Part shown: one piece after another, positions 12,296 to 23,537 of the stretch
Layout: each line of letters opens with the position of its first letter
Numbering within the stretch: the stretch's first letter is position 1
Assembly: GCA_026214975.1 (NCBI GenBank)
Contig: CM047805.1
Span: 114,323,845 to 114,387,844 of the forward strand
Reading direction: 5' to 3'
Origin: Gentiana macrophylla
Taxonomy: Eukaryota; Streptophyta; Magnoliopsida; Gentianales; Gentianaceae
DNA: 64,000 bases
Notes under the pieces: model-generated
What the model was told of the DNA's origin: nothing
The model's input: only the letters and a program-made list of their open reading frames with translations
Databases searched by the model: none
Program-made: the position numbers and the translations under genes

Positions 12296-13951
12296 TGATT
12301 GACATGATCAGTCAAGTGATAATAAAATACTCGATCAACATAACTAGCAAGAGGACCAGGTCCATCGTAGTATAGCTATAGCGAATCAAGGTCGATCCCA
12401 CAGGGAACCAATTGTGAATCATTTTATATATAAACAACTAATTAATCATGCGAAGAACACAGAAGCGGTCTCTGACCAACAAATGACAAGAAAAGATAAA
12501 TGACACGACTCGACACAACACCTAGACGTACAAGTAATTAACCTCCCCAATTATTAAGTTATCGTTTGGAATTAGTGAACTATATAATTAAACAATACTT
12601 CACACCTATTAACCCGATTCATATTTCTCTTATATTGGCTACGGGAGTCATCCCCTAAACTAGATCTAGCTCTGGGTAGGCCATCTAGATCACTGTGCTT
12701 CATTACGTGACTTCGCTTCGTAGGCCTCCATCTCATATAACTCGCACGCTTACAAAACCAGGGATGCCGATATTAACCATATTCCTTACCTAGGCAACAT
12801 TCTTGTGGTTTGGCGTACTTCCTAGGCGATCACATCAGTCTCCGTCCCATTAAGACTAACTTTTTAGGTATCATGTTAATCTACGATGTACGTATAACTT
12901 GGTGCTAGCAATTCCCAAATATAACACAGATCTAGATCTCGCTGAAGGTCCCGGAAGATCAATTCATGAGCTGACCTAGGAGTACTATATTGGTATTTCC
13001 TAATAATACGCTAATTAAAATAGACGAGCAACGTAGCCATAGCCATACCTACTAAGATAAGAAATTCTAGGTGGACAATCACACCATAAAGACGTGGCTA
13101 GATTGACGCGGCGAAAACCTAAATCTTAGCATTTCTATATACGTAACGGATAAAATAGAGATTCATAAAGAAATTATATAGATCTACTAAAAACATGATT
13201 GTCGATCATACCAATGTCATCTATAGGTCACCGGATAACAGATCTGGGCGTGTGGATCCTTATAGACAAGGAATCCCCACTGCCTCATATCGTATCCTTA
13301 GATCTACATCGTTTGGTGAAAAACGAACAACCTCAAACGATAAACAATTAATGGGGGGGAATTAATTACAACATAGAGGAAAGAACAAGTGAATACAAAT
13401 AACTCACATAATTACTGCTGGAAATCTGTACTAAAACTGCTCTGAAAAACTTTTAAATTGTGTTATGAGTCGATGTACAAATTGACTAATAAAAGGGAGT
13501 TTATATAGGCTGTAAACCGACTTAGAATAGCCGTCAACCGACCTAAATTATTTTTCCTAAACCCTAACGAAATCTAAAATGCGTCTCGAAGAGCAGGGGC
13601 AAAACAGTCAACTCGCTGGCAGCCAGAGCAGGCTCACCGCCAAATGAGCCGCAGGATATGCCTTGGCCTTTTCTCGCTTAAATCCTCCGTTCTCGGTCCG
13701 TTTTGGTGCTTTTATCCACTCCGAAGTCCAGCTAAATCGCTTTCGAATCAAGCCCACTATAAATAAGACATAAAACAAGGTTTGTAATATCAAATAACAT
13801 AATAAAATGGCTAATTACATAATAACAAGTCGTAACTCGGTTCGGGTGTAATTTATGCACGAGACGACCAATTATTAACCACTTAAAGCCCATTTAAGCT
13901 CGAATCGGGGGTAATAAATAGATAATTACTGGTGTAAATTGACCGTCATCA
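12296..13951 (-). repeat. 5' LTR of B, full length
   Basis: About 1,656 bases with TG...CA ends (TGATGACGG at 13951 on the minus strand, CA at 12297-12296). A minus-strand TATA box lies at 13501-13507. The palindrome seen intact in the other LTR is decayed here (around 13632-13650), mainly at its CG positions. Confidence 0.85.
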
Positions 13952-14452
13952 GTTTCATGGCAAAAAAATCCACTACCAATGGTTCTAACATTCTTCTTCT
14001 CTTTACTCTTCTTTCCTTCATCTGTCATAATCTTCTTCATGTAGTGAATGAAGAGTCCAGCCCAATCAAATTGTAACTGCTAAGCAATGATTACCATCAT
14101 ATCAATCTTGGGTACAGACATTGTATCATAGCTTCCAGTCAAACCCAGTATATTCTTGGAAATATACTTGCCCAGCTGCCTATACTCATGAATAATATAC
14201 TTGACATTTATACTAATCAAAGTTTATTCTTTTAGATATGTCTTAATGCCATTTACAAACCCCAATCTGTCAAGAATCAAGATGCATATCTTCTGGGTTA
14301 TTGCTTGCTCCAGCCATTTCTTCAAAACCAAAAATTTATCTTAAGATTTGTGAAGAAGTATTGAGTCTTTGTCCATTCATAGTTGTATCAAAAATCCTCC
14401 TTCTCCAGAAATATTTCCATGTTTGCCCAAAATTCACACACATTTCTGTAAT
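13952..14452 (-). pseudogene. Unassigned degenerate coding remnant
   Basis: This 500-base strip lies between the outer LTR edge of B and the cut LTR of C. The minus strand gives several short coding-like pieces in different frames (for example LGKYISKNILGL, then QFDWAGLFIHYMKK and IGSGFFCHE). They look like part of a retroelement ORF, possibly an accessory ORF, but I cannot match them to a family. No intact ORF above 60 codons is convincing. Confidence 0.35.
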
Positions 14453-14812
14453 GTGACGACTACTCTACGGACAAACGAGTATTATTTTATTATAACCAGA
14501 AAAGTTACAATTTACAATTATTACAGATGGTATTTATGGGCATTGGGAACACAACCCTAACTGCCTTAACAGCCAACCCTAAAAATGACTAAAATACCCC
14601 AGAAACAAATTACAGAATTCCAGCAAACATGTTCCTCATGTGATACTGAGAACCAACTGAGCAGATGATCAACTATGCTGACACCCCTCAGTTGAACACC
14701 AAAAACTCAGCAGCAGCCCACCGTTATGCTGACCAGATCACAGGATTCCTCCAGACTCGGTTGGGTATACCATTCAGCTGAACAAAGTCAGTATGCATAG
14801 TTTAAGTCACCA
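14453..14812 (-). repeat. 3' LTR of C, truncated
   Basis: It aligns with 20850-21215. Shared blocks include TTTACAATTTACAATTATT and GCATAGTTTAAGTCA. The outer 120 bases present at 20733-20850 are absent here. The inner edge is TGGTGACTT on the minus strand at 14812. Confidence 0.85.
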
Positions 14813-14830
14813 TTAAAAATCTCCACTTTG
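14813..14830 (-). other. Polypurine tract of C
   Basis: The minus strand reads TCAAAGTGGAGATTTTTAA directly before the 3' LTR. AAGTGGAGATTTTT is a common copia polypurine tract form. Confidence 0.7.
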
Positions 14831-17424
14831 ACTTCCACTCCTTGCAGACCAACAAGAGACGGATTCACTACCAAATGCCAGATTTCCTCTCCGTTTTCAG
14901 AATTTATATACCTCAACAGAACTTCCACTTCAGCTGAATATTCCCAGATACGGCTTTGGATGTTCAGCAAGTCCAGACACAACTGAAACTTGCTTCTTAG
15001 AACTGGTTTAGTGAACATATCAGTAGGATCGACATCAATGCTGATCTTCTCCACTTTGACCGTCCTCTCATTCCTCCGAAAATAGCATCTAACATCAATG
15101 TGCTTGGTTCTTTCATGGTAAACATGATCCCTAGCTAAGCATATTACACTCAAACTGTCACAAAATACCCTAGCTTGATCTTGATGCAAACTCAGATCAT
15201 TGACAAGCCCCTTTCACCAGATTGTTTTCTTTGTAGCTGCTTCTGTCAGTGCCATATACTCTGCTTCAGTTGTAGATAAAGTCACCGTTACCTGTAAAGT
15301 TGCCTTCCAACTTACCATAGAACCACACAAAGTAAACACATACCCAGTCATAGATCTTATGTTGTCCACATTAGCTGCATAAAGTTAATCACAATAACCT
15401 ATGACCAAACATTGAGTACCACCTCCATAAATGACTCTAATACAGATGTATCTCTAAGGTACCTAAACATCATCTTCACAGCTTTCCTATGTTACTTCCT
15501 AGTTTGAGACATAAACCTGCTAACAACACTGACTGCCTGAGCCAAATAAGGCCTAAGGCAAACCATAGCATACATCAGACTGCCAACTGCACTAGCATAT
15601 GCAACTTTAGACAGCAGACATATATAGATTTGGTGCCATATGAGTGTCTATAGGTATGGTTGCTGACATGCCAAACTTAGATAATATCTTCTCAATATAC
15701 CCTTGCTGAGATAAGAACAACTTCCCTTGCTTCATATCTCAATAGTTCTCCGTCCCCAGAATTTCCTTGCATTCCCCAAATCCTTCCTCTCAAATTCAGC
15801 CTTGAGCAGATTCTTCAGATCTTGAATGTCAGACTTGTTCATAGCAGCTATCAACATATCATCCATATATAGAACCAAATAGATGACTGAACCATCCTTC
15901 AGCTTGTTATGATAAACACAACAATCATATGGACTCATGCTATAGCCCATCTAAATCATGTAACCGTCAAACTTCTTGTACCACTTCTTTGCGGCCTGCT
16001 TAAGTCCATATAAGGACTTTTTCAACTTGCAAACAAACCCTTCCTTGTTAGGAACTTCAAAACCCTTCAGATGAGTCATGTACGTTTTCTTATCTACATA
16101 CCCATGCAGAAAGGTTGTCTTCACATCTAGTTGCTCAAGCTCAAGATTCTGATGTGCCATCACTACTAGTAGCACCCTGATGAAAGTGTCTAACTAGTGG
16201 TGAGAATATCTTCTCATAGTCCACCGCTCCTTCTGACTGAATCCTCTTGCAACCAATCATGCCTTATGCCCGATACCCTCAGCATGTGATATTTATTCCT
16301 TTTTCTTGAAGATCCATTTGCAGCTGACCACCCTTTGACCTTATGGTTGTTTGACCAGATCCAAGTCTCATTCTTTGGAATCGAATCTCTTTCATCTTCC
16401 ATGGCAGCAAACCATTGATATGCCTCAGAACATGTCACAACTTTACGGTAAGTGGATGGCTCATATCCATCCACCTCTTCATCTACCTGAAGTGCATATC
16501 CAACTATATCCTCAAACCCATACCTTGTGGGGCGGTCTAATAGTGGTCCTTATAGCTCTGCTAAGAGCTATACTCATGAGACAACCTTCACTGCTTTGAG
16601 TGTCTCACGACCCTTTGTTCAACAGATCGGTTTGGACCAACTCGTTCTCTGCTGAAGTCTTGATCGACCTCACCGAGTCTTTTACTTCAGTTGATTCTAC
16701 TTGAAGCTCCACCTGTTTGTCAACTTTCTCAGCCCCATATTCAATTTCAAATTCATACGAGGCCTTCACAAATGAGTTAAGCATAAAGTTTTCATCAAAG
16801 ACTACACTCCTGCTGAGTATAACCTTATTTTCAGCTGATGACCAGATTCTATACCCCTTAACTCCATCTCCATACCCTACAAATATTCTCTTCTTGGCTC
16901 TATGTTCTAGTTTACCTTCACTAACATGATAGTAGACTGTGCTTTCAAATACCCTTAGCCCTGAGTAATCTATAGTCTTTCCTGACCAAACCTAAAGTGA
17001 TGTTTTGAGTTTGATCCCAGTGTGAGGCCTCCTAATGATTAAGTAGCAGGCTCTGCTGACAGCCTCTACCCAAAATCTTCTTGCCAGACCATAATTAGAG
17101 ATCATGCACCTTGCCCTCTCAAGAAGAGTGTAATTAATTCTTTCAGCAACACCAATCTACTGTGGAGTATGTCTGACAGTATGGTGCCGAGCAATGCCTT
17201 CATTCTTGCAGAACTCATCGAACTCAGACCAACATAATTCTTGCCCATTATCAGTTCCAAGTCTCTTGATCTTCTTCCCAGTCTGATTTTAAACCAATTT
17301 CTTTCACTGCTTGAATGCATTACCCTTATGCTTCATCATGAATATCCAAACCATCCTTGAATAATCATCTATGAAAGACACAAAGTACCTGTGACAACCC
17401 AGTGACTCCACCCTTGAAGGTCCC
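14831..17424 (-). pseudogene. pol of C: integrase 3' part, RT and RNase H, broken
   Basis: Reading leftwards: the integrase core resumes near 17395 (FIDDYSRMVWI-like), then the second catalytic region TDNG-like near 17250 and the AERIN-like helix near 17140. RT begins at about 16474 (AMEDERDSI, NETW), continues at 16175-15951 (LDVKTTFLHG, SLYGLKQA) and 15950-15732 with the active site YMDD. RNase H debris follows at 15600-15200, and its end (YHERTKHIDVRCYF, DMFTKP) at 15189-14985. At least six frame changes and several stops are present. Confidence 0.8.
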
Positions 17425-19176
17425 TGTTGGTCCCTTGGAAAGGCTAACACAAGTTTAGGGGGGTGTGAATAAACTTGTCCCTAAAACTGGATTTAAAACA
17501 AATTAAAGTTCAGTTAAAACTTGTTTGGAGTTAAGCTGACTAAGCTGAGTTCAAGTCAAACTGACTTAAGCTTAAAACTGAGTCAACCGGCAGCGGATAT
17601 AATTCTAGCCTTTTTCTTGATCTTGTTATTCTATGTGAAAGCTAAGTGTGTTAAATTGAATTTTGAAGAATGTCAGTTTGTGAACTGTGAAATGTATAAC
17701 AATCAATTCTCAGAATGCTGTGAATAAATGCTGAGTAAGTAAATAAGTGCGTAAAGTAAATAAACAAGAATTATAGAGGTTCCAGGTGGTGTAATCCTGT
17801 ACGTCCTCTCTTCCCCTGTGACGCGGAGGAAAATTCCACTAGAACTTCTTTGAGATGGCCCGGTTACAAAAAGTTCTAAACTGATAGTCCTTGACTAATC
17901 CCTAGCTTCACTATCTAAACACTTGTAGAACAGGTAGAATTGCTACTCTAAACACTGGTCCTTGGAGGGTTGAATTGCCTCTTCTCCAGCTCATCACAAC
18001 CATAGTCTTCCTGACTGCACTCAACTGTCCTTCACACCTTCTTGGTGTTTCACAGTATAAACCTTTGATAGAATCAAAGTTGAGACTTGAATCAATAACT
18101 ATGATTCAATTGTGATTTGAGCTTTTCTTCTAGATATATAAGTTATGCTCGGCTCTGTATTTCTTCAAATGAATGATCTTGATTTTCCTTGAATGCTTAG
18201 GAACACTTGAAGAAATTTATTGATCTTGCAATTAAGTATTTACCAGGAATTCTTTTAGATTGGCTTTCCCCCTTAATTTTATCTTTCTTGACTAGATTTA
18301 TTCTCTTTTATTCCTCCTGCTCTCTTCTTTGTTGTTGTAGAAGTAGTCTATTTATTGGGGTTTATCTAACGGTCAGATTCCTTTGGATTCAAATTCTTGT
18401 GGCCGTTAGTGGTCCTGCTTTCCTGCTTGTACGATTATGTCAGAACGGATAGATTATCCTCCAATCAAAATTCTCGAATTGTAACGGTTGAATCCTTTTT
18501 CAGTTTTAGTTAAACCTTAGTTCTAAAACTGATCTACTGAAAACATTATCAGTTCTCAGTTTCGAAGAGCATTAACTGAGTTTTTACTCTTCTTCAAAAT
18601 CAGTACTCAAGTTTTCATCTGATTACAATTGACTTAATTAGAGTACACAAAGGAATTAATCATCAAAGACATCATTGTCCTTATGTGTCTTAGCTCCTAA
18701 TACAAGATCCATAAAGTCAGTTCAGGTCATCACAATCTTGCCTGAAGTCTAACTTTACAGTCTCGACGTAGTCTTCATAAACTGAGTTTGAACCATCGCT
18801 TCTTGATCTTCTATAGCCGTATGCTGTGACCTCGCTTCTTCTTGATCTTCTTAGATAAGCCAACTGAGTCCATGACCCTCAGTGAACTTATCTTCTTCAG
18901 TTTTACATTGGTGTGCTCCGCTTCCAATTTAACTGATTTCCAGTTTCCCGATAACTCAGTTTCTTGTTATCTGAGTTCACGACCTAGAAATATTACAGTG
19001 CTTGTCTGCTTTAACTTATACAAATATTAGACTCTATTAAATCCTGTACATTGATATCTAGACACCTTTTTTGCTTTGCACTATAACAGCTAGTTATGAC
19101 ACTTCATCAACGGGGTTTAGAACCAAGACTAAATAAGTGATGAATCATCATCAAAACATAAATTTTATTTCCAACA
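17425..19176 (-). repeat. Solo LTR inserted into the integrase of C, TSD GTCCC
   Basis: 1,752 bases with TGTTGG...CCAACA ends, flanked on both sides by GTCCC (17420-17424 and 19177-19181). On the minus strand it begins TGTTGGAAATAAAATTT, a start I associate with long-LTR SIRE/Maximus-type copia elements. No internal domain remains, so LTR-LTR recombination removed the body. The host integrase frame continues across the site if the insert and one target copy are ignored. Confidence 0.85.
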
Positions 19177-19860
19177 GTCCCCAACAATCAGAATGGACAT
19201 AATCAATTGTCTCTTTTGTGATGTGAATTGCTTTTGGGAACTTACTCCTATATAGATTCCTAAACACACAATGATCACAAAAGTCTAGCTCTTTGACCTT
19301 ATGTCCCCCAAGTAAATTAGACTTAGACAGAATTTGCATCCCTTTTTCACCCATATGACTTAATCTCATATGCAACAGCTTGGTCAGCTATGATTGGTGA
19401 ACATATGATGATGCAACAACAGCAGAACCCGATACATGAGACCCTTGTAAAATGTACAATGTCCTATGTCCGATCTCCTTTAGAATCACAGTCGAAACTT
19501 ATAGACATTCACCGCTCCACCTTCAGCATGAACCTAAACCCTTTGCTGTCTAAAATAATAAGTGATATCAGATCTTGGTCATTTGTGGTACATGCCTAAC
19601 CTTCTTCGGTGTGCAGAATTTACCATCATGTGCCTCAGCCGAACTGAGACAATCCAAACTATTTTGCAGACCTTGATGTTAGCCATAGCAATATGGCCTC
19701 CCTCCACCTACTCATATGTTAAGAACCACTCCATGTTTGGGCACACATGCCCCAAGTGTCCAGAATCCACACATCCATGTGCCCTACTGACTCTGAGACT
19801 GCTAGTACCACATCTTCTTCATAGTTGATGTCTTGTTCTACCGAAGTGGCAGTGCCCTGC
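19177..19860 (-). pseudogene. Protease trace and integrase 5' part of C
   Basis: The piece 19375-19177 carries the gag-pre-integrase zinc-binding region (HMRLSHMGEKGMQIL, then LDFCDHC) and the start of the integrase core (DYVHSDCWG, which includes the first catalytic Asp). To the right, up to about 19830, short out-of-frame stretches fit a copia protease (ILDT near 19760 and LLHT-like sequence near 19610). These are fragments only. They are separated from the rest of the integrase by the solo LTR. Confidence 0.65.
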
Positions 19861-20650
19861 TGAGTACCCTCCTACTTCTTCCTCTTTGGAAATTCATTTT
19901 CCAATGTCCGTGCTCCTTTCAATAATTATATACATCATTTGGCTTAGGACCCTTGGAACCATCTTTCTTGAACTTCTTCTTTCTAGGGTTTCCTGATCCT
20001 CCATTGACTCCACTGGCCACGAACCTAGCAGACTGACTTTATGTACAAGAACCAGATACCTTATGGCGTGGCTCTCGAGCATGGAGAGATGACCTTATAT
20101 TCTCCAATGACGCTGAGTCATTTCCAACAATAAAGGACTGCACAAAGTTCTCATATGATGCATGCAATGACACTAATAGGATCAGTGTTGCATTCTCATC
20201 TTCAATCTTCACATCAATATTCCTTAGGTCCTGTAATATTGTGTTTAGCTGATCAAGATGATCCCTCAGCTGAGTACCCTCATGCATCCGTAAACTAAAC
20301 AGACGTTTCGTTGACAACAACTTGTTGGTTAGAGACTTCGTCATATACAAACTTTCAAGCGTGGACCAAAGCTTCTTTTTTGTGTCCTCTTCAGCAACTC
20401 TGTGATAATATATCTGACAAGCACAACATAATTGTTGACTGTGCTTTCTCCTCAAGACTAGCTCTCTCAGCAGCACTTCCTTCTGTTGATTTTGACAGTG
20501 GACCCCATAATCCATGTTATTTCAGCAAAGCACGCATCTTGATTTGTCACAGACTAAAATTGTTCATTCCTGTAAACTTGTCAATTTTCATGTTTAAAGC
20601 AGTCATCTTTCTCAACAGAAAAACTTGTGTTGATCCCAGATCCTAGTCAA
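19861..20650 (-). pseudogene. gag of C
   Basis: The frame 20515-20039 (158 codons) encodes a copia Gag core (YHRVAEEDTKKKLWSTLESLY, MTKSLTNKLL, MHEGTQLRDHLDQL, LPASY-like LHASYENFVQS). The N-terminal start (KIDKFTGMNNFSL) is recognisable at about 20580-20610 in another frame. Downstream, near 19915-19950, a zinc-knuckle-like stretch (HGHWK) is out of frame. Gag packages the element RNA in cytoplasmic particles. This copy is disrupted at both ends. Confidence 0.75.
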
Positions 20651-20717
20651 CTATGACATTTGTGTCAATCAACTTTGCTTCGAACAGATAGCAGATTTCC
20701 TGATAAAACCTAACCTT

Positions 20718-20732
20718 GCTCTGATACCGGTT
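20718..20732 (-). other. Primer-binding site of C (tRNA-Met type)
   Basis: The minus strand reads AACCGGTATCAGAGC next to the LTR. It differs at one position from the usual TGGTATCAGAGC. Confidence 0.75.
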
Positions 20733-21215
20733 TGTTATAATGGATTGATCAGTAAGTGATGGTGATTGTGAGTAAATATTAAAAAATAAACAAGCAAACA
20801 AGTACAGAAACAAAAAGAATACAAATTTAACGTGGTTTTGAGAAATGTCCGACTACTCCACGGACAAACGAGATTGTTTTATCATCACAGAAAATTTACA
20901 ATTTACAATTATTACAGATGGTATTTAAAGGCCTTGGGAACTCAACCCAAACTGCCTTAACAACCAACCCAAAAAATGACTGAAATACAGTAGAAGCAAA
21001 TTACGGAAATCCGATGCAAACGTGTTCCCCAAGTAATGCTAAGGACCAACTCAACAGACTTCAGCAGATGATCAACTCTGCTGACACCCCTTAGCTGAAC
21101 ACCAAAAACTCATCAGCAGCCCAATGCTTTGCTGACCAGATCACATGCTTCCTCCAGACATAGCATAGTATACCACTCAGCTGACCAAACTCAGTATGCA
21201 TAGTTTAAGTCATCA
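20733..21215 (-). repeat. 5' LTR of C
   Basis: 483 bases. On the plus strand it runs from TGTTATAATGG to AAGTCATCA. It matches the truncated LTR at 14453-14812. Confidence 0.85.
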
Positions 21216-21545
21216 TTGCATTGTTTGTGTATAAATCAAGGCTTGAAGGCACGTCAAATTGAAGGTGTAATTCATTTATTATACATTGAAAGCAATGTTG
21301 TTATATTTATGGAATTGATTATTTTACAAGTAGAAAGCCAGGTATGACATGTATCAATTTTTTATTTTTAGAAGCCTCTAATTTGACATGTTTCTTGATA
21401 TTGTAATAAACTTTCTTAAGGAAATCTTTGTTATTTAATCATAGTTTTTTAACATATCGTAAACTGGGTACTCAGTAGATATAATGTCCTTAAGCATAGC
21501 TTATCGTTTTGCGGTCAAATGTCTTTTGTTACCTTTCTATATTTA
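21216..21545. repeat. Duplicated non-coding block 1, left copy
   Basis: About 325 bases that recur at 29905-30233 with high similarity, including TATGGAATTGATTATTTTAC and AGCATAGCTTATCGTTTTGC. It has no LTR features and codes for nothing visible. Element C ends right at its left edge. See the findings for the duplication model. Confidence 0.85.
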
Positions 21546-22080
21546 TTAATTCATAATTATTACTCTTGTCCTTATAAAATTACAGTTTCCTTCTACTCCA
21601 ATTTTTTGATAATTTTGTCCTTCTGGACAAAAATCAATTTTTTTTTTTTTTTTTTTTTTTGAGAGGTTCATCATTTTTCATACTGCAAAAATACTCCCTC
21701 CCCCTCCCCATTTTTCCGGCGACCCACCTATTTACTGCTCCCCAACCATTTTTCTGCCGACCCCCATTTATAGCGCCCCCTAACTTTCATACAGCAAATC
21801 CCCCCTCCCTCATTTTTCCGGCGCCACCCCCCCCACCCCCACCCCCGCCATTTTCAGCCCCTCCATTTATCACGGTCCGTCCTCCTCCCCAACCTGTAAA
21901 TTCCACAGCTAATCAGATAAAAAACTTAAATTAGATATTCCAGATACCAGAATAATAAGATAAAAAACATAAATTACTGGAAAGTGCTGCAGCATTTACT
22001 CGAACGAAAAGGTGAAAATTTTCAAATTGCTTAGAGAAAGATACTTGCACGACAGCACTGATGACTAAGGGAAAGGACAA
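21546..22080. other. Low-complexity and non-coding sequence before element D
   Basis: Contains a T run (about 21638-21660) and a C-rich stretch (21690-21880) whose open frame is only a proline-rich low-complexity peptide. The last 60 bases before D may hold the start of a small exon continued at 27117 (see that entry). Confidence 0.5.
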
Positions 22081-22295
22081 TATTGAGTCAACTAAGTCAA
22101 AGATGACACGTGTTTATTGTTGATAGGAGTAGCTTTTGGTAATTGACTAGTTAGGATTAGGATATATAGTTTAGTGTACAGTTATTGTAATTATTCAGAC
22201 AGTTCCTTTTCTAATAATGTGAAAATACGAAAACCTATTTTCCTCTTCTGCTAAGCTTTCTCGTTGTGTTCTTCATTCCACCTCTGATTTCTACA
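22081..22295 (+). repeat. 5' LTR of D
   Basis: Runs from TATTGAGTCAAC to GATTTCTACA. It matches 26892-27111 with scattered differences. A TATA-like ATATATAG lies near 22163. Confidence 0.9.
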
Positions 22296-22307
22296 TGTTA
22301 TCAGAGC
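22296..22307 (+). other. Primer-binding site of D
   Basis: TGTTATCAGAGC directly follows the LTR. It is one base from the tRNA-Met-type TGGTATCAGAGC. Confidence 0.8.
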
Positions 22308-22335
22308 AACAATCCTTGTTGTATGTTCGCAAATC

Positions 22336-23350
22336 TTGGTTAGTTGTTCTTCGATCGTTTTGATCTTCGATTTGGTGTTTTTTTTCTTTCTGATTCGAAT
22401 CATTCCGAATTCAATCTCATCAGAAACCTTAATTCCTCCGTCTAGTCCTCTGTACCTTCACCCTAATGAAAGCCCTGCGCTGGTGTTAGCAGAGCCAATT
22501 CTCGACGTAAATGGCCTAAATTACCACTCCTGGAGTAAAGCGGTTCAGATGTCATTGATTACGAAGAACACGATCTGCTTCATCGATGGAACTTTGCCTC
22601 AACCGCTGGTGGAAGATCCGAAGAGTAATGTTTGGAAACAGTGTGATACCGTGGTGACGTCTTGGATCCTTCACTCTGTTGCCAAACCTATTGAACAGAG
22701 CGTGCTTTGGCTAGGATCTGCTCGTGATGTCTGGCTAGATATCAAGGATAGGTATTCTAATGTAGATTCCTTTCGGTGGTCTGATTTACATGAGAAAATT
22801 AATGATGTGAAACAGAGAGGATCTACCGTAACAGAGTATTTTACTCAATTGAAAATTCTTTGGGATGAGATGAATGTTATCAAACCTATTCCTAGATGTA
22901 CTTGTAATCCTGCTTGCAAATGTGATTTGATTCCTACTATTGTGAACAATTCGGAGGTTGAATAAGTCATATGATTTATGAAAGGACTTGATGATCAGTT
23001 TTCGCCGGTTAAGTCTCAGGATATGCTTATGACACCCTTTCCATCTATTAAGGTTGCTTTTGGAATGGCACTTAAGTTGGTGTGGCAGATAGGTTACACT
23101 CCTCAGTTATTGCCTTCTGATCCTACAGTCATGCTTAATACGTCACAAATGTTTGATATAATGCCTAATAGAGGCCCCCCCAAGGCAAACATCTGGAAAC
23201 TCTAACTATCAAGGTAGAAAACCTTCTCAAAACACTGGTAAGAAATCACAATGTACATTTTGTGGATACACTGGTCATATTGAGGATACATGCTACAAAA
23301 AGCATGGGTATCCACCGGGGTTTAAGTTCAGGCCTAGAGCTAATTTGGTG
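22336..23350 (+). pseudogene. gag of D
   Basis: The main frame 22336-22965 (209 codons) carries a copia Gag of the type beginning LYLHPNESPALVL, then NYHSWSKAVQMSL, FIDGTLPQP, W-CDTVVTSWILHS, and EYFTQLKILWDEM. A stop at 22963-22965 is followed by 22978-23205. A further shifted piece holds the zinc knuckle CTFCGYTGHIEDTCYKKHGY (about 23250-23310). The likely start may lie a little downstream of the first ATG, since the first ~25 codons are hydrophobic and unlike Gag. The frame ends at the inverted LTR fragment. Confidence 0.8.
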
Positions 23351-23366
23351 GAAGTCTGTGATACTA

Positions 23367-23537
23367 TGTGGAAAACAGAGGTGGAATGAAGAACATAGTG
23401 AGAAAACATAGCAGAAGAAAGTAAAAAGGAAAATAGGCTTTCATATATTCACATTATTAGAAAAGGAACTGTCTGAATAATTACAATAAGTGTACACTAA
23501 ACTATATATACTGCTAACTAGTCAATTACGAAAAGCA
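23367..23537 (-). repeat. Inverted fragment of D's own LTR inside D
   Basis: About 170 bases match the reverse complement of the LTR of D, beginning at its exact 3' terminus (TGTGGAAAACAGAGG here) and breaking off after AAAAGC. Shared stretches include TTCACATTATTAGAAAAGGA. It lies between the Gag zinc knuckle and the protease and breaks the reading frame. Confidence 0.85.

Larger units (their letters stand above)
6118..13951 (-). mobile_element. Element B: Athila-type LTR retrotransposon lacking RT and integrase
   Basis: Reading the minus strand from 13951 down: a full LTR (13951-12296), a tRNA-Asp primer site (12289-12269), a gag/protease remnant (11940-11180), an unrecognised coding stretch (to about 10719), a 3' accessory ORF remnant (9583-8403), a polypurine tract (7063-7047) and an LTR truncated at its outer end (7046-6118). 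No RT, RNase H or integrase motif is visible in any frame between the LTRs, so B is a non-autonomous derivative. The two LTRs are very similar where they overlap, which points to a fairly recent insertion. The outer target duplication cannot be checked because the left LTR is cut. Confidence 0.8.
14453..21215 (-). mobile_element. Element C: decayed Ty1/copia element with a solo LTR inside
   Basis: On the minus strand the order is 5' LTR (21215-20733), a tRNA-Met-type primer site, gag, protease trace, integrase, RT, RNase H, polypurine tract, 3' LTR (14812-14453). That order (integrase before RT) defines copia. The left LTR lacks its outer ~120 bases. A separate solo LTR sits in the integrase at 17425-19176. 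Many stops and shifts make it inactive. Its Gag resembles that of element H (the MTKSL-NKLL and RLFSL-MHEG stretches), so the two are related lineages. Confidence 0.85.

Noticed and set aside
21659..21934. Proline-rich 91-codon open frame
   Set aside because: It is a by-product of a C-rich low-complexity tract next to a T run.
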